From: Apiospora phragmitis
Taxonomy: Eukaryota; Ascomycota; Sordariomycetes; Amphisphaeriales; Apiosporaceae
NCBI GenBank assembly: GCA_038363925.1
Contig: JAQQWL010000003.1
Location: 2,356,001 to 2,420,000, forward strand
Direction: 5' to 3'
Length of the DNA: 64,000 bases
Part shown: positions 34,310 through 46,398 of the stretch, piece by piece
Position numbering within the stretch: position 1 is the stretch's first letter
How the letters are laid out: each line of letters begins with the position of its first letter
Translations under genes and position numbers: made by a program
Notes under the pieces: model-generated
The model's input: the letters and a program-made list of their open reading frames with translations, nothing else
What the model was told of the DNA's origin: nothing
Databases searched by the model: none

Positions 34310-36151
34310 ACTGGCGGTTTTTCGATATGCTCTTGCAATAGTATTGGTTTTTCTATTGATTGCTGACTCCGGCTTCCGTGGTTGGGCATCAGGTTTTAGC
34401 GCGTGAGGCTGTAGGGCCGCCAGGATGAAAGCTTACTGTACTCGCAATGCAAGTCGATGGGTTTTCAGGGACCCAGCTGAAACGCCAGGTAAGCAACTGC
34501 ATCTATGTATTGCGTTTACGCAATTGGGCAATGAGTCGGTGTACGGTGTATTCAGGCAAGGCTACCTTCCGTTAGGATCACGACGGAGCCGGTATTGAGA
34601 TACCGGGCATAGCTCCTCAGTTTTGTCATGCTCGCAACCCCGCCATCAGTTGCAACCGCTCTTTTCGCGAGTTCAAGGGCCAGCGAATGACCTTGAGCGC
34701 GGCAAAAGATAACAACCTGACCAGCCCGGCCCAGGAATTTCGTACGTTAGACGATAAGGCCTCCACCAGAGCATGGCGATCGATGGGCAAGGCCTCGCGC
34801 GTGGTGAAATCAATGCAGTCGCAAACGAACCGAAGCCCGAGCCGTGCTTTTGTCTAAGTGACTGGTTGCGTCTAGGCCGACTGGCAGATAAGGCGCCCAA
34901 GAAGACGCCCCAGAAAGCCACAGTGGACATTCGAGCGCTGTTCTCAACGGCGAACGCTGCACTCAGCCCATCTCAAGACTTCAAGTGAGATCTCGGTTAT
35001 AGCATATGCGATGAATATATAGATTGGAGCTCGATGCATATTGATAGAACAGAATGCACTGTTTTTCGTATGGTTATGGCTTAATTGACGACCATGATGG
35101 CCCGGAAAGTGGAATTCAGGAAGTTAGTGGGGGCGCTGTTTGCAGTGGATGCAATGATTTGGGGACCAGTGCGTCAGGCCTCTAATAAACAGCGGCACGC
35201 CATAGCAGAAAACCGATCTAATGACATTGGTAAAATATACCTACTTTCTACCATGCACCTGTAACTTACTACTGACTTTTGCCGGAGAAAATGGTTCACA
35301 TTATCTAATGAGAATACAGTTTGCCTAGCCAGATTGGTTATGTGTGCTTCATTTCAACACGCATGGACAGGCAGCTAGAGGAACCAGCCCGAAGCACCAT
35401 GCTCGGCCCAGCATGTAATTACCTCAAGAGCACTGATGAGACAAGAGACAGATGAAGGGGTCAGGGAGTGTTTGGTTTTACAAGAGATACTTCGGACGAC
35501 TTCGCGGAAGATCTAGCCACTGCTTGGGTTCTTGATCCATCCGCTCGATGACATCCGACCCGACCCCACGTGGCTCCGTCGTCTGTCATTATCCGCGACC
35601 ACCCGCCCTGATCGATTCCGCACCCAACCATAAACCACAGCTCCTGGGTAGGCCGACAATTGCCGAGTCACGAGATAACCAATGCATACCTGGTGACACC
35701 TTATCTAATTCCTACATACACTTACTCGAGCCGAGAAACGTATGATTCCGCGCTCGCACCTTCACTGGACTTTCGAAGGAATGGAAGTAGTAGATAAGCT
35801 CTTCGGCTAAAGACGGAAATGTAGGGATAAAGGGGCTGGTCCCTACCGCATCCGTGATACAGCTGTGGCGTCTAGCCGTCCAACCCCGTGTTACGCATGC
35901 TCACGCGACAATGGGCGCTGCGAGGATGCGCATGCCGGGCAAAGGGAGACGGACAAAGTTTGGGCTTGTCAATGCGGTGCAGCAGACGGATAAGACTCGA
36001 GACGACTCTTCCTTCTTGCTGCTTCATGAGCATTCCCTGGTGCTTCTACTTGGGTTCAGCGCTTAACATTACCTACTAATTGTCACCCTCAGTAGTGACC
36101 AATTCGTTGTTCCTGATAGTCTCGTCGCTGCTATCTCATACTGCATTCGCC
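34310..36151. other. 1.8 kb region without a recognisable gene
   Basis: Divergent promoter region between the second HET gene and the 2-oxoadipate dioxygenase-like gene. Short frames only. 36000-36151 probably contains the leader of the right-hand gene; an upstream small exon there cannot be excluded. Confidence 0.45.
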
Positions 36152-37795
36152 ATGTTGCATGCCGCGCCCGCCCAGCGCCTGCACCCTCAGGACCCGGCGC
36201 CGGATGCGGCACCCTACGTCCATGCGGACGAACTCCGCACCGCTTTCGCGCTGGCCATGTCTCACATGTACAGAAATGAGGTAGCGCTCTACGGCGACCT
36301 GGTGCGAATAGTGCAGGGCGTAAACCAGTCCGCTCTGTTGGCAAGTGGCGACGAGTCTCAAGCCAATAACAACACAATGCCGGACTCGCCGGAACGTCTG
36401 AGCCTAGAACGGCATGGCGCGATACGGCTCGGTCTACCGAGCGAGCTCCGGACGGTCCGGCGCATATTCGCTTTGCTGGGCATGTATCCCGTAGGCTACT
36501 ATAACCTTGCCGTTGCCGGGCTTCCGATGCACGCCACCTGCTTCCGACCGATAACAACGACGTCGCTGGCCCGCAATCCGTTCCGAATCTTCACGACCCT
36601 GCTGCGACCAGAGCTGGTAACATCCGAGGGCGGGACGCGCGATCTGGCGCTGCAGCTACTGTCGCGCCGGTCCCTGTTCAGCGCCGAGCTCCTCTCGCTG
36701 CTCGACACGGCGGAGCAGCGGCAGCAGGGTCGCCTCTACGCGGACCAGGCCCAGGTCTTCATCCGCGAGGCGCTCCGGACGTTCAGCTGGGCCAGCGGCG
36801 TGGCGGCTTCGACGGTCGACGAGTGCGCACGCCTGCGCGCCGAGCACCCGGTCCTCGCCGACATTGCCTGCTTCCGCACCGCCCACATCAACCACCTCAC
36901 GCCGCGCACCTTGGACATCGACGCCGCCCAGCGCGCCATGGTCTCCGAGGGCATGGCCGTCAAGGAGCGCATCGAGGGTCCTCCGCGGCGTCGTTGCCCC
37001 ATTCTACTGCGTCAGACCAGCTTCCTCGCGCTCGACGAGCCTGTCCACTTCCCCTCGGAGCACGTTTCTCTTGGCGACCTCGACGACTGCCAGCCGAGAT
37101 GGGAGGAGCGATCGCTTGTCCAGGGGTCGCACTGCGCTCGATTCGGCGAGATCGAGGAGCGCGGCGCCGCGGTGACCGCGGCCGGCCGCCGCCTATACGA
37201 TGAGCTGCTGGCCGAGACCACGGCCGCCGTCAATGTCGCCGCGAAAGGTCGCAAGTACGATGAAATCCTGTCCGATACGTTCCGAGACAGTTACCCGGAT
37301 GACCTGCGCGAGCTTTGTCGGCGACGGCTCATCTTCTGCCGGTACCGATGCAAGGGTAAGCAGCCAACCAGGATGCCGCCCGACTTCGCTGCACTACTTG
37401 GTCAGGATACTACTACCTCCACTGAGCTCCACGATCTCATGGATAAGCATGAAGAGGCCGTCATCGGTTGGGCGCAGCGCTTAGTTGACGATGGCGTGCT
37501 CGTGGCCGAGCCGATTACCTATGAGGATTTCCTGCCATTCTCGGCCGCCGGAATTTTCCAATCAAACTTGCAGAAGACCAGTTCAACCACCACCAGCACC
37601 AGTATAGACAATGCAGAGAACTCCAATCAAACTGGATCTCCGCCGTCAGTTATGGCTCAAGGTGGTGATCAAGGGTCGCTGGAAGAGGCATTGGGCTGTC
37701 CCATCACTGATCCAGACGTGCTGTACGCCCAAGCTCAGAAAGATAGCCTTTTAGAATGTCTACTAGAGCTAGGAGTGACCAAGGCGGGAATGTAA
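36152..37795 (+). CDS. 2-oxoadipate dioxygenase/decarboxylase-like protein (HglS/YdcJ, formerly DUF1338)
   Basis: A non-haem iron(II) enzyme of the HglS family, which converts 2-oxoadipate to 2-hydroxyglutarate in lysine catabolism (family knowledge). 547 residues, single exon, intact. I chose ATG 36152; the open frame extends upstream but only with a non-ATG start. Visible motifs: YVHADELRTAFALAMSHMYR (N-terminal helix), ERHGAIRLG with His88 and Arg92 (iron ligand and substrate Arg in HglS), YPVGYYNLA, HATCFRP, NHLTPRTLDID with His248 (second iron ligand), and FGEIEERGAAVTAAG with the third-ligand Glu. It has a fungal C-terminal extension with Ser/Thr/Asn-rich sequence (about residues 470-515). 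No clear targeting signal. No other lysine pathway gene is nearby. Confidence 0.85.
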   Translation: MLHAAPAQRLHPQDPAPDAAPYVHADELRTAFALAMSHMYRNEVALYGDLVRIVQGVNQSALLASGDESQANNNTMPDSPERLSLERHGAIRLGLPSELRTVRRIFALLGMYPVGYYNLAVAGLPMHATCFRPITTTSLARNPFRIFTTLLRPELVTSEGGTRDLALQLLSRRSLFSAELLSLLDTAEQRQQGRLYADQAQVFIREALRTFSWASGVAASTVDECARLRAEHPVLADIACFRTAHINHLTPRTLDIDAAQRAMVSEGMAVKERIEGPPRRRCPILLRQTSFLALDEPVHFPSEHVSLGDLDDCQPRWEERSLVQGSHCARFGEIEERGAAVTAAGRRLYDELLAETTAAVNVAAKGRKYDEILSDTFRDSYPDDLRELCRRRLIFCRYRCKGKQPTRMPPDFAALLGQDTTTSTELHDLMDKHEEAVIGWAQRLVDDGVLVAEPITYEDFLPFSAAGIFQSNLQKTSSTTTSTSIDNAENSNQTGSPPSVMAQGGDQGSLEEALGCPITDPDVLYAQAQKDSLLECLLELGVTKAGM

Positions 37796-38408
37796 TACGC
37801 ATGGCACCCGAGATTAAGTACTACTGTTTACCACCAGTCCGAAACGTCTGGGGTGGTGCTTGAGAGTCCAAGTTACGGAAGATCCAAGGAACCGTTCCTG
37901 CAATTCGGCAGTTGTAGCGCGAACGCGCTGATCACAATTCGAGCCTGCTTCTAGGTTCGCCGAGCCACGCTGGGTGGGACTCTAGCGGATATTCTGACCT
38001 GGCATCACCCCTGCTGCCCCGGATTGTCGGTCTCGGCCCACATGGAACTGGCCACGGTACCCCGTTGTCGCTTTCCCCCTTTGAGGACTGAAAGGCCACG
38101 GAACATGACTCGTGCCCCATGCAAAGACGAGACTTTTAATATATGAGAGTTTGCCTGCTCGTTAACACGTATCATTACCACTTGTTTGGGCACTCCTTTA
38201 CTTTTACATTGGTTTGAGGCTGGGTGGCCGACCATCCACCTGGTGGAAACATGGGTTGCCCCTAAAGAGGTCATGAACGAATGATTGCCAGTCGTTTCTC
38301 GCGGGGCCGTACGGTCGTGTCTATGTACATATATAAGGCCATGATGATCTCTCCACAAGAGTAAAGATCAGCCTGCCCTCACCCACCTCTCGCACCATAT
38401 CGCCCGCC
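37796..38408. other. intergenic promoter region
   Basis: No gene. Contains the TATA box of the small secreted protein gene and a CA/CT-rich leader (CCTCACCCACCTCTCGCACC). Confidence 0.5.
38330..38337 (+). promoter_or_regulatory. TATA box of the small secreted protein gene
   Basis: TATATAAG lies 72 bp before the start codon, with a pyrimidine-rich leader after it. Confidence 0.5.
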
Positions 38409-39131
38409 ATGCAGTACTCTACCACCTTCACCGTCGCCGCCGCCGTGGTGGCCTCCCTCGTGGCCCCGGCCGTCGCCATGTTCGACGCGAAGGCCTGCAA
38501 CGGCATCGGCGCGTGCACCGCGCCGGCGGAGTGCAACTACAACCCCAGCGGCGAGCCCCAGAAGCCCGAGTGGGACTGCGGCTCGGCCGGCACCATCAAC
38601 GGCCAGGTTGGGGCCAGTGCCGAGCTCAACTTCGAGTTGGGCCTGTCGACGGGCACCGTTGTCGCTTCCGCCGACTTCCCGCGCTGCAACCTGACTCAGC
38701 CCGGCAGCAATGCTACGCTCCTGGTATGTCTACCCTTAACAACGACCATATTCTCCACATGTACTCCTTGCGAGTTCCACTGGAAACGGTTTGGTCAGAT
38801 GGAATTGGATGAATGATGTGACTAAACGTTACGAACCCCAACGTTAGAAAGCAACCTACCAGGACGTCACCGTCTATGGCTGGATCGAGTACAGCTGCAC
38901 CGAGACGACGCCCATCACCAACGCGTGCTACAGCAGCACTCCCAATCCTTCCAAGTACGTGCATTTTCTTCCTCCCATTCAGTCCTCCTCGTATCTCCCC
39001 ATGTGAAAGTTGCTATAAATGTGACTAACCTAACGTGTTCCAGGACGTACACCTGCCAGGTCCTCAAAAATGGCCAGGAATGCAAGAACATCGCCAACTC
39101 GGTTGTGGATCAGGCCTCGTGCCCGAAATAG
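38409..39131 (+). CDS. small secreted cysteine-containing protein
   Basis: Three exons: 38409-38723, 38848-38954 and 39044-39131; introns of 124 nt (GTATGT..TTAG) and 89 nt (GTACGT..CCAG). The product is 169 residues with a strong signal peptide (MQYSTTFTVAAAVVASLVAP) and about ten Cys in the mature part (ACNGIGACTAPAEC, WDCGSAG, SCTETT, NACYSS, TYTCQVLKNGQEC, ASCPK), suggesting several disulfides. One likely N-glycosylation site is NLTQPG, another is NATLL. I do not recognise a family. The size, Cys content, TATA box and location between HET genes and a transposon fit an effector-like or extracellular protein, but that is inference. Confidence 0.78.
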
Positions 39132-39372
39132 GCCCCCCAAAACCCTATGTTGAAGCTTCAGGCTCTGCGGCGAAGGAATGGATGAGGTATTCGTGTCACC
39201 AGCCTTTCCATGCACAATTATGTGGCTTCTCACTTGGTGCATTCTCCGGGTGTAGGATTCAGACTTGAACCACCGTAGCCGACCGTTGCAATTTGCGAAG
39301 AAGTTCCTGTGTTCCTCTCCCAGATCTTTCCTCACCGTTTGTATGTGCCGATAGTCCTCTGAACAGGCTCTA

Positions 39373-40730
39373 TCAGCAGCCCTCTGGTTCCGTAGCCCCA
39401 CGATACATTATAGCCACGAGCAAGTCTTCTCCAGACTTCAGATCTGCGGTATCATGCGCCGCCTTGAGTTCATGCCCCATGCCATAACGAGTGATGAGGT
39501 CGTCTTCTGTATCCTCGTTCCAGGTCTGAATGATGAGTTCGGCTTCGAAATCGGCGTTCCAAACCGGGTTACTTGTGAAAGTAAACGATTTGCAAACGCA
39601 GCGGATCCGGATTTGCATGGAGGCGGTTCTTGCATCCCAACCGGTGCCCTTCTCTTTCCTGCCACCCGACCATCTACTGGGTTGTATTGGGGTATTGCTC
39701 AGTGATTCCGACGACCACGAAGGTATTTGATCGATACGGGTTTGCTCTCTTGGTCCTTTGGCCTCCCAGCAAAGTTGTGCTGTCAGGTCGGTTCTCCAGA
39801 GACCCTGTAGATACTGGTCACCAAACCTTGCCGCCAAAATCTGTGCCATGCCAGAAATGGCCACGAGCTTGTCCGACTTGAAGGTTAGTTTGCACCTCGA
39901 GTAGGTCTCGATGATACTGAACCAGGCATCTCCCAAATCCAGATGTGTCAACGGAGATAGGCCCGTCTTCAATGCCGAGGTGGCTCCAACGCTCCCCTCG
40001 ATCGCTTTCCAAGACCCTTTTGGTGCAAGCTCCCAAGCGTGGAGCTGAGCGCAGTCCCAGATCATGTGCTTGTGGGCAAAGTGGATGATCCTGGGGGACA
40101 AAAGCCTCTCCTGCTGAACCCAAGCTCGTTTGTTCAAAGTCCCCTGTTGGACTTCATCCGTCCAGTACCCAGAAGGGATGGTCAAGTCTTCTGTCATGAC
40201 AATCTCGATGCCACCAGTTTCTTCGCCTTTCATCTGGAAAACCGCAAAGCTTGTCTGTGGATCTTGGGACGTGAAGAGTCCAGAATGGCTGTTCTTGCCA
40301 TGTGTTGCCGCTACGTTCAGAAGTGCGTGTTGGTATACTTTACCCATGGTTGCGGCCTCGGTCTGCCAATCCTCCTCGGAGTCCTGAATAATACACAACA
40401 AGTCTATCCATATGTAGCGGATACCGAGACTCCGGACGGTGGTGACGGCATGCTGAAAGGTCATTGGCAATGAGTTGTACTCTATCTCTCTTTGTAGTAC
40501 CTCCAACTTATCCACTGTACACTTGAGGATGCTCGCACCGCCCCAGCAGTGGCTCAATGTCGCATAATGCGAGACTGGGGGTTCGAGATTGCAGGTAATG
40601 AGTTTGATATGTTGCTCCGTAACATCTACAAGTCGCTTAGGGTGCCATCCAGTGTTGTCGCCTTGTGACTTGCATTTCTCATGATTTTGTTGGCAATCGA
40701 TCAAACTTTGCTTGAGGAATGATATGGACT
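39373..40730 (-). pseudogene. HET-domain protein (third), 3' part of a transposon-split gene
   Basis: This is the C-terminal 450 residues, open without a break. HET domain: PPVSHYATLSHCWGGAS, then RYIWIDLLCIIQDSEEDW, then TLNKRAWVQQERLLSPRII. It ends ...YRGATEPEGC. The frame stays open leftwards from the insertion point (FLKQSLIDCQQNHEKC) up to the 8-bp target duplication CCTCGGAG at 40731-40738. The matching upstream part is 5.8 kb away at 46540-46960, beyond the inserted element. Removing the element and one target copy gives an open frame across the joint. No in-frame start lies close upstream of the HET domain on this side, so the gene is taken as inactive; a truncated product from an internal start is conceivable. 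Confidence 0.85.
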
Positions 40731-40738
40731 CCTCGGAG
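40731..40738 (+). repeat. target site duplication, left copy (CCTCGGAG)
   Basis: Eight bases, identical to 46532-46539; they flank the inverted ends of the inserted element. An 8-bp duplication is the hAT superfamily norm. Confidence 0.85.
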
Positions 40739-40752
40739 CAAGGCTGTCAATG
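40739..40752 (+). repeat. left terminal inverted repeat of the hAT-like element
   Basis: CAAGGCTGTCAATG; exact inverse of 46518-46531. Confidence 0.85.
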
Positions 40753-41403
40753 TACCAATCACACTAACCGACTGGCATCGGTTAATTGGTTAGTTATGAC
40801 TAGCCGGTTAGTTAATAGTTAGTTAACTGGTTAATTAGTATATATTATTTAATAATAGTTTTATAATATTAAGTTATTTATTTTATCTTTTAATCCTAGT
40901 ATCATAACTATATATTAATATATACTACCTCTTTATTTATTTTATTTATTATTTTTATTATAATTAATAAAAATATTAAGTTAATTTTATAAATAATATC
41001 GGCTTTATATTTAAATCGAAGCGTTAATTAAATCTTTACTATTATAATATTAAAAAACTAGCGGGCTATATTTAATAAATAACTAATTATAAAAAATAAC
41101 GTCTTATATTTAATTAATATAGCTTATATAATAAGAAAATTTAATATTATAAAAAAAGCCGAGGGTATTTCGAACGTTACCGATATTAATATTTTATCGG
41201 ATTTAATATATTCGAATCGAAAGGCTCGATCGGTTTATTTTAATATTGTATATATTTATTATAAAGCGCCTAGTTATTATTAATTAACGTTATTTATTAA
41301 AGTAAACTCGAAAGCTATTAATAATTTACACGCGTTATTCGTTTAAAGTTAACTATAATATAAAGTTTATTATATTTAAGCTTTTATATTAATTAATTTA
41401 TAT

Positions 41404-41408
41404 ATTTT
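41404..41408 (+). repeat. 5-bp target site duplication of the nested LTR element, left
   Basis: ATTTT, repeated at 44472-44476 directly after the other LTR. In AT-rich DNA this alone is weak, but it falls exactly at the LTR ends. Confidence 0.65.
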
Positions 41409-41615
41409 TATTAAATAAGCTTTCGTATGTACGTATAGGTTCCGGGTTTAATCGAGGTTTAATCGTTATATTCTATTATTTATATCTATCTTTAGTACGA
41501 GCTACGAGGGGTATCGTATGCCCCTCTTGATAAAATAAAAAGGGGTTCGTGCGCGCAGGTACGTAGCACCCCTTTTAAGGTAATATAGAAAACCTCAGTT
41601 CCTGCTATTCTAACA
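41409..41615 (-). repeat. LTR, left copy (3' LTR of the minus-strand element)
   Basis: 207 bp. Shares TTAAATAAGCTTTCGTAT, ACGAGCTACGAGGGGTATCG and CGTGCGCGCAGGTACGTAGC with the right copy; differences are nearly all transitions (for example GTATGTACGTA against GTATATATATA). This copy is less mutated. Confidence 0.85.
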
Positions 41616-44263
41616 CTGGCAGTCTTTGTTTTAATAATAGACTTGGGCAGCTCCCCTTTTTAAGACGAGTCTTCCCTCCGTAAGGGTCTCGTACGGATGG
41701 GTTGCGCTAATCCGGTATTCGGTGCCTGCCTGAGCCGTACAGGTGATGGCCAACGTGTATTATTTCCCCGTTACTAATCAGAAGTAATAATAGTAGTAGA
41801 AGTAGTAACAGTAGTAGGGGCGTTGTCGTATGTCGCGATACGTTATACCCCGTTAGGGAAGAAGATATCTCTTTTTTTCTCTTCTTTTCTTACTCGCCGT
41901 GCGAGTCTAGTCTCTTGACGTACGCTTCTACGCGTACGGTTAACCTGTTAGTTAATACTAGCTGTTCGAGGGCTTTATTTAAAGATTTCTTAGTGAAGGC
42001 GTCTATAGGGTTATCTCGGCCGTCGACCTAGCAGATCTCCGAGATCTCCTTTTTTTTATACGATTCTCGGAGCGATATAATATCGATTATTAGTTTTTTC
42101 TCGTTCGTCGTTCTTAGTTTAACTAAGTATTTATAAAGTGAATATTTTCGTTAATAAGCCGGTAATAAAACGCGGCGTTCGTTAAGTAGTTAATGCTTTA
42201 TTATACGTTTTCCGGATCGAGATAGTTGTATTCTTTTTTATCGTTTTCTAGCTCTTTTTTTTCTTTTCTTAGTTTTAAACGAAATCCTTATATTTTTTTT
42301 AAGTAAGGAGATCCTATTTAATATTATTACACGTTTAGAAGTATTAGGTTATTATACGAGTTCGTTTTTCGGCTGGGTAGTTTATTGATTAATAGCTTTA
42401 CTTGTAGTAAATTCGATAAGTTCTTCGTTCGAACTGCCGGTTCTTATACGATAGCCTTAATTAAAAGGTGTTAACGGGTCGTTAGTTACTTTTTTATTTT
42501 AATAGTCGGCTATTATACGGTAATTTATTACCGTAAATTAGTCGGTTTTTTTTATACGGTTATTTATAAACCGTTTATTAATTAAATATATATCCGTAGC
42601 CGGGTTTTAATATAGTTTTTTTATTAAGTATCGTTTCGAAATCTTTTAATTTATTATTATATTTAATAATACGCGAAGGTTGAAGAATAACGTTTTATAT
42701 ATTAGTTTTTAATAGATAAGGGTTATTAAACGTTCCGGAACTTCTCGATAAGCTTTAACGACGGAGGTATAAAAAGCGATCTCTTTTTTAAATCCTTTTC
42801 GAGGGCTCGTTATACGAGCTAGAGCTTATTTAATAAGATTTTTAAAACTTTAATAAGTTGTTTTTCGGCGTTTTTACTTTTTATTTATATAAAAGAAGTT
42901 ATTATCTAATCCGTGAAATATTATACGTAATTTATTATTATATTAAAGTACGAGTTTATAAGGTGGTATATCTCGTTTTATTTTTTTTAAGTCCGATATA
43001 ATTAAGATAGAATGCTTTTATACGGCCGGAAAGAATATTCGAGAAGATTATATAATACTGGTCCTTTAATATATCTAGCCGTCGGTATATTTTAATAAAT
43101 ATTTATACTTTATTATAAAAGATATTATACGGTTTACCGGTATAGTTTTTTTTTTTCTTTTATACCTTTAAAAAAGTAACGACCTTATTTTAATCGATTT
43201 TACCGTTATAAATAGCTCGGTTTAAAAAGATATCGTATTTTATAACGTACGCTAGACTAGATAATCGTACGGTCTAGTCCGGCGGTACCGGAGTTAAAAA
43301 AAAAAAAGGGACGATATCTTATAACGTTTAAATACTTAAGAATCCAGGGTTAAACGTCGGGCTTAAAGTATCCCGTAATATCGCGAACGATTACTTTATA
43401 CGGAGACCGGGTATTTCTCGCTTAGGCGGCGGTTATCTAATTGTTTATTTTAGGGAAGAGTATAAAACATCTTCTTTTCGGGTTTCCGAAGTCGGTTCTA
43501 CCGGTCGGTCCTATTAGTATACGAGAGCGGCCGGTGGTATTAATCGTGCAAGCTTGCTTTTAAAAGATCCGCTTATCGGTATATTAATTCTATTTCTTTC
43601 GAAGTAATAATAAAGCTTTTTTTAAAATATACGGTTAATTTAACCGAATTAGTATTTAGTTTATCCTTTAAACTTTATATTAAACGCTTTTTAAAGGAAC
43701 ATTCTTTTTATTTTTAGTATATAGTATTTTAAAAAGTATCGTGCGAGGTACGTCGTAAGTAATTCGGGTGTTATCTTTTTAAAAAGTATTTCTAAAAGTT
43801 CGAGTTTTTAGAAAGCAAGGTTAACGTTTTTTTTTTAAATTATTAAAAAGATATCGGTATTTTAAAAAACTTCTTTATACGTAAATAGTTCGGGGTCTAA
43901 AGTTATCGGTTTATCTAGGTTCAGTACGTCCGGGCTCGGTCCCGATTCGCCGACCGTAATTAATTCTATTTTTAATAGGGGTTGTCGTCTTATAAATCGT
44001 ACGATAAAGTTATCTAAGTATATAGTTAAATATAGCTTAACTAGTCTCGCGTATAATTCGGAACCTAGTCTCTTCTTTATAATATATACTCGGGAAAAGG
44101 GGTTCCTCCTCGTACGGTTAATTTAGTTCTGCTCTTTCTCCGAATTTTTAACGGGCGGAAATTCTCGGAGCTCTTTAATACGGTCGTCCTTACGTCAGTA
44201 AGGGCGTAAAACCGTCTCTTTACTCTTATTAATTTATAATCGCTACGGGTAACCATTAATTAA

Positions 44264-44471
44264 TATTAAATAAGCTTTCGTATATATATATAAATTTTAG
44301 GTTTAATTAAGGTTTAATCGTTATATTTTATTATTTATATTTATCTTTAATACGAGCTACGAGGGGTATCGTATGCCCCTCTTAATGAAATAGAAAGGGT
44401 TTCGTGCGCGCAGGTACGTAGCACCTCTTTTTAAGGTAATATAGAAAGCCGTAGTTCCTGCTATTCTAATA
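44264..44471 (-). repeat. LTR, right copy (5' LTR of the minus-strand element)
   Basis: 208 bp, the more heavily RIP-mutated copy. Ends ..CTATTCTAATA where the left copy has ..CTATTCTAACA, so the terminal CA has become TA. Confidence 0.85.
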
Positions 44472-44476
44472 ATTTT
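44472..44476 (+). repeat. 5-bp target site duplication of the nested LTR element, right
   Basis: ATTTT, matching 41404-41408. Confidence 0.65.
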
Positions 44477-46398
44477 ATATAATTCTTTTCTTATTATAAA
44501 TTTATTACTAACTCTCGCGTTATATTCTTTCGATTAATACCTATTATTAAGCTAGATAAAAAATATAAGCGACGTAATATATAAACGTATTAATTAAATT
44601 TTAATAATACGCGTTAAACTTTACTTATATAATATTAATACCGATTTAGTATTCTATCGAATTAAATTAATTGATAACGTTAGTATTAAAAGACTTTAAT
44701 TTTAATAAAATAAATTCGAATTTATTAAAATAATTATATATATTATTATAAGATCTTTTAAAGCCGTATAATCGTTACCGGATTTAACTATTATTTTTAA
44801 ATTACGGTAATTTTATTTTAAACCTATTAATTAATATCGGTTAACTAATAGTTTTTTATGAAAAAAATAAGTCGTTAAGTTAAAAGCTTAATTTTAATAC
44901 TTTTAACTTTATTAATATATAACGGGGGTATATTTAAAGTTGAGACGTAGTTTAATAATAAGTTTAATCATAAAATAAGTTTTTAATTAATATATTTAAT
45001 TATTTTTAACGAGTTAAAAAAGATTTTTATTTCGATTTACCGGGTTATTAAAATTAACGTATTTATTTTTTTAATATACGAGGAATATCTCGTTAAGCCG
45101 GTCGCTTTAATTAATAACGATAACGAGGATTCGTAGCTTATTAACCGGTCCTTCTTTTTATTATTATTTATAATAGCTAATAGTTATCTCTTACTCTTTC
45201 TTTAACTATATAATTATATTATTATTATTATTTAATAAAAGATTTAATAACGATCTAATAGCTAAGTTTAAAATATAACCGAAGCAGCGACCGCGTCGAT
45301 AATTTTTATTAAAACTAAGCTAAAAACCGATATAATTTATCGCGATACTTATATTACCGGCGTTATTAAATATAAAATACTCGATTTTATTATAAATATT
45401 ATACGCGTTAATGATTTTAATTATAAACTTATTAATATTCTTATTAAAGAATAAACGGTAACTTATAAAAGCTTAAAAATAATTTTTTAAAGTTAATTAA
45501 TTAATACGTTATAAAAAAAGTATATAAAACTATATATATTTATTTCATTAATAACACGATATTTATTAAAAATAAAGTAAACTTATTTAAACGCGTCGTA
45601 TAATACTTATATAATAATTTATTAATAACGTTTAAATTCGAAAATAACGCGTACTCGTATAATACTTTAATTTATTAAAATTTAATATAATTCGATTTAA
45701 AAGTTTAAGTATATATAAATAGCGTAGAATTCTTTAAGTTCGATTTATTTAAAAACATATAGAGTTATTAATAATTTATTAAATTAATAGCCGTTAAAAA
45801 TATTATTTATTAAAAAGTCTAATTAATTTATAAATTACTGTATTTCTTATAAAGGTTTTATTAATTTAGTTTTATATAAACGATTAAATTTTAATAGTAA
45901 TTATTAATATTAATATTATATGTAATCTTTTTTTCGACTTTTTCATTAATAAACGCGGTAATATAATCTTTTTTTTAAAAAAATAACTTATTATATTTTA
46001 TAAGCTTTAATTAATAACGGCTTTAAATTACAGAGTTCGATTAATAATATAAATCTTATAGATTTAATATTTTTTATTACTAAATTAAAAGTCGAATTTA
46101 AACTTCTAGACCTAGGCTTCGCGCGGCTTAATCGTGATCGTCGAGATTTAGCCAGGGTATTTATCTAGGAAGGCTTACGTTTACGATTCGATAGCGGTTA
46201 AAGGTTTAATTTAATCGGCTTAATAATAGCGAGGTATAGTATTAATATTAATAATAAGAATTATAGTATTATATTTTAATAAAGGGTAGCTTTTAATTTA
46301 ACTTATTAATTAATATAAAATAATAATATTAAAATTTATTACGATATATAACTAAATTTAAAAAAGCCTCATATTAACCTAATATAACTAAACCACCA

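Larger units (their letters stand above)
41409..44471 (-). mobile_element. nested Copia-type LTR retrotransposon, internally shortened and RIP-mutated
   Basis: A 3,063-bp element with direct LTRs at 41409-41615 and 44264-44471. On the minus strand the left LTR begins TGTTAGAATAGCAGGAACT, the usual TG start. Minus-strand translation near 42040-41950 gives DGRDNPIDAFTKKSLNKALE, the end of the Copia reverse transcriptase/RNase H polyprotein (known pattern D-NPADA-TK), so the element reads leftward. The rest of the coding region is riddled with stops. A candidate primer-binding site (TGGTTACCCGTAGCG, minus strand, 44255-44241) is 8 nt inside the right LTR. At 2.65 kb the internal part is too short for a full Copia gag-pol, so there is an internal deletion. 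It landed in the hAT-like element and both were mutated by RIP. Confidence 0.78.

Noticed and set aside
36080..36151. Upstream extension of the HglS-like protein
   Set aside because: In frame and signal-like (LFLIVSSLLSHTAFA) but opens with TTG; the ATG at 36152 is preferred.
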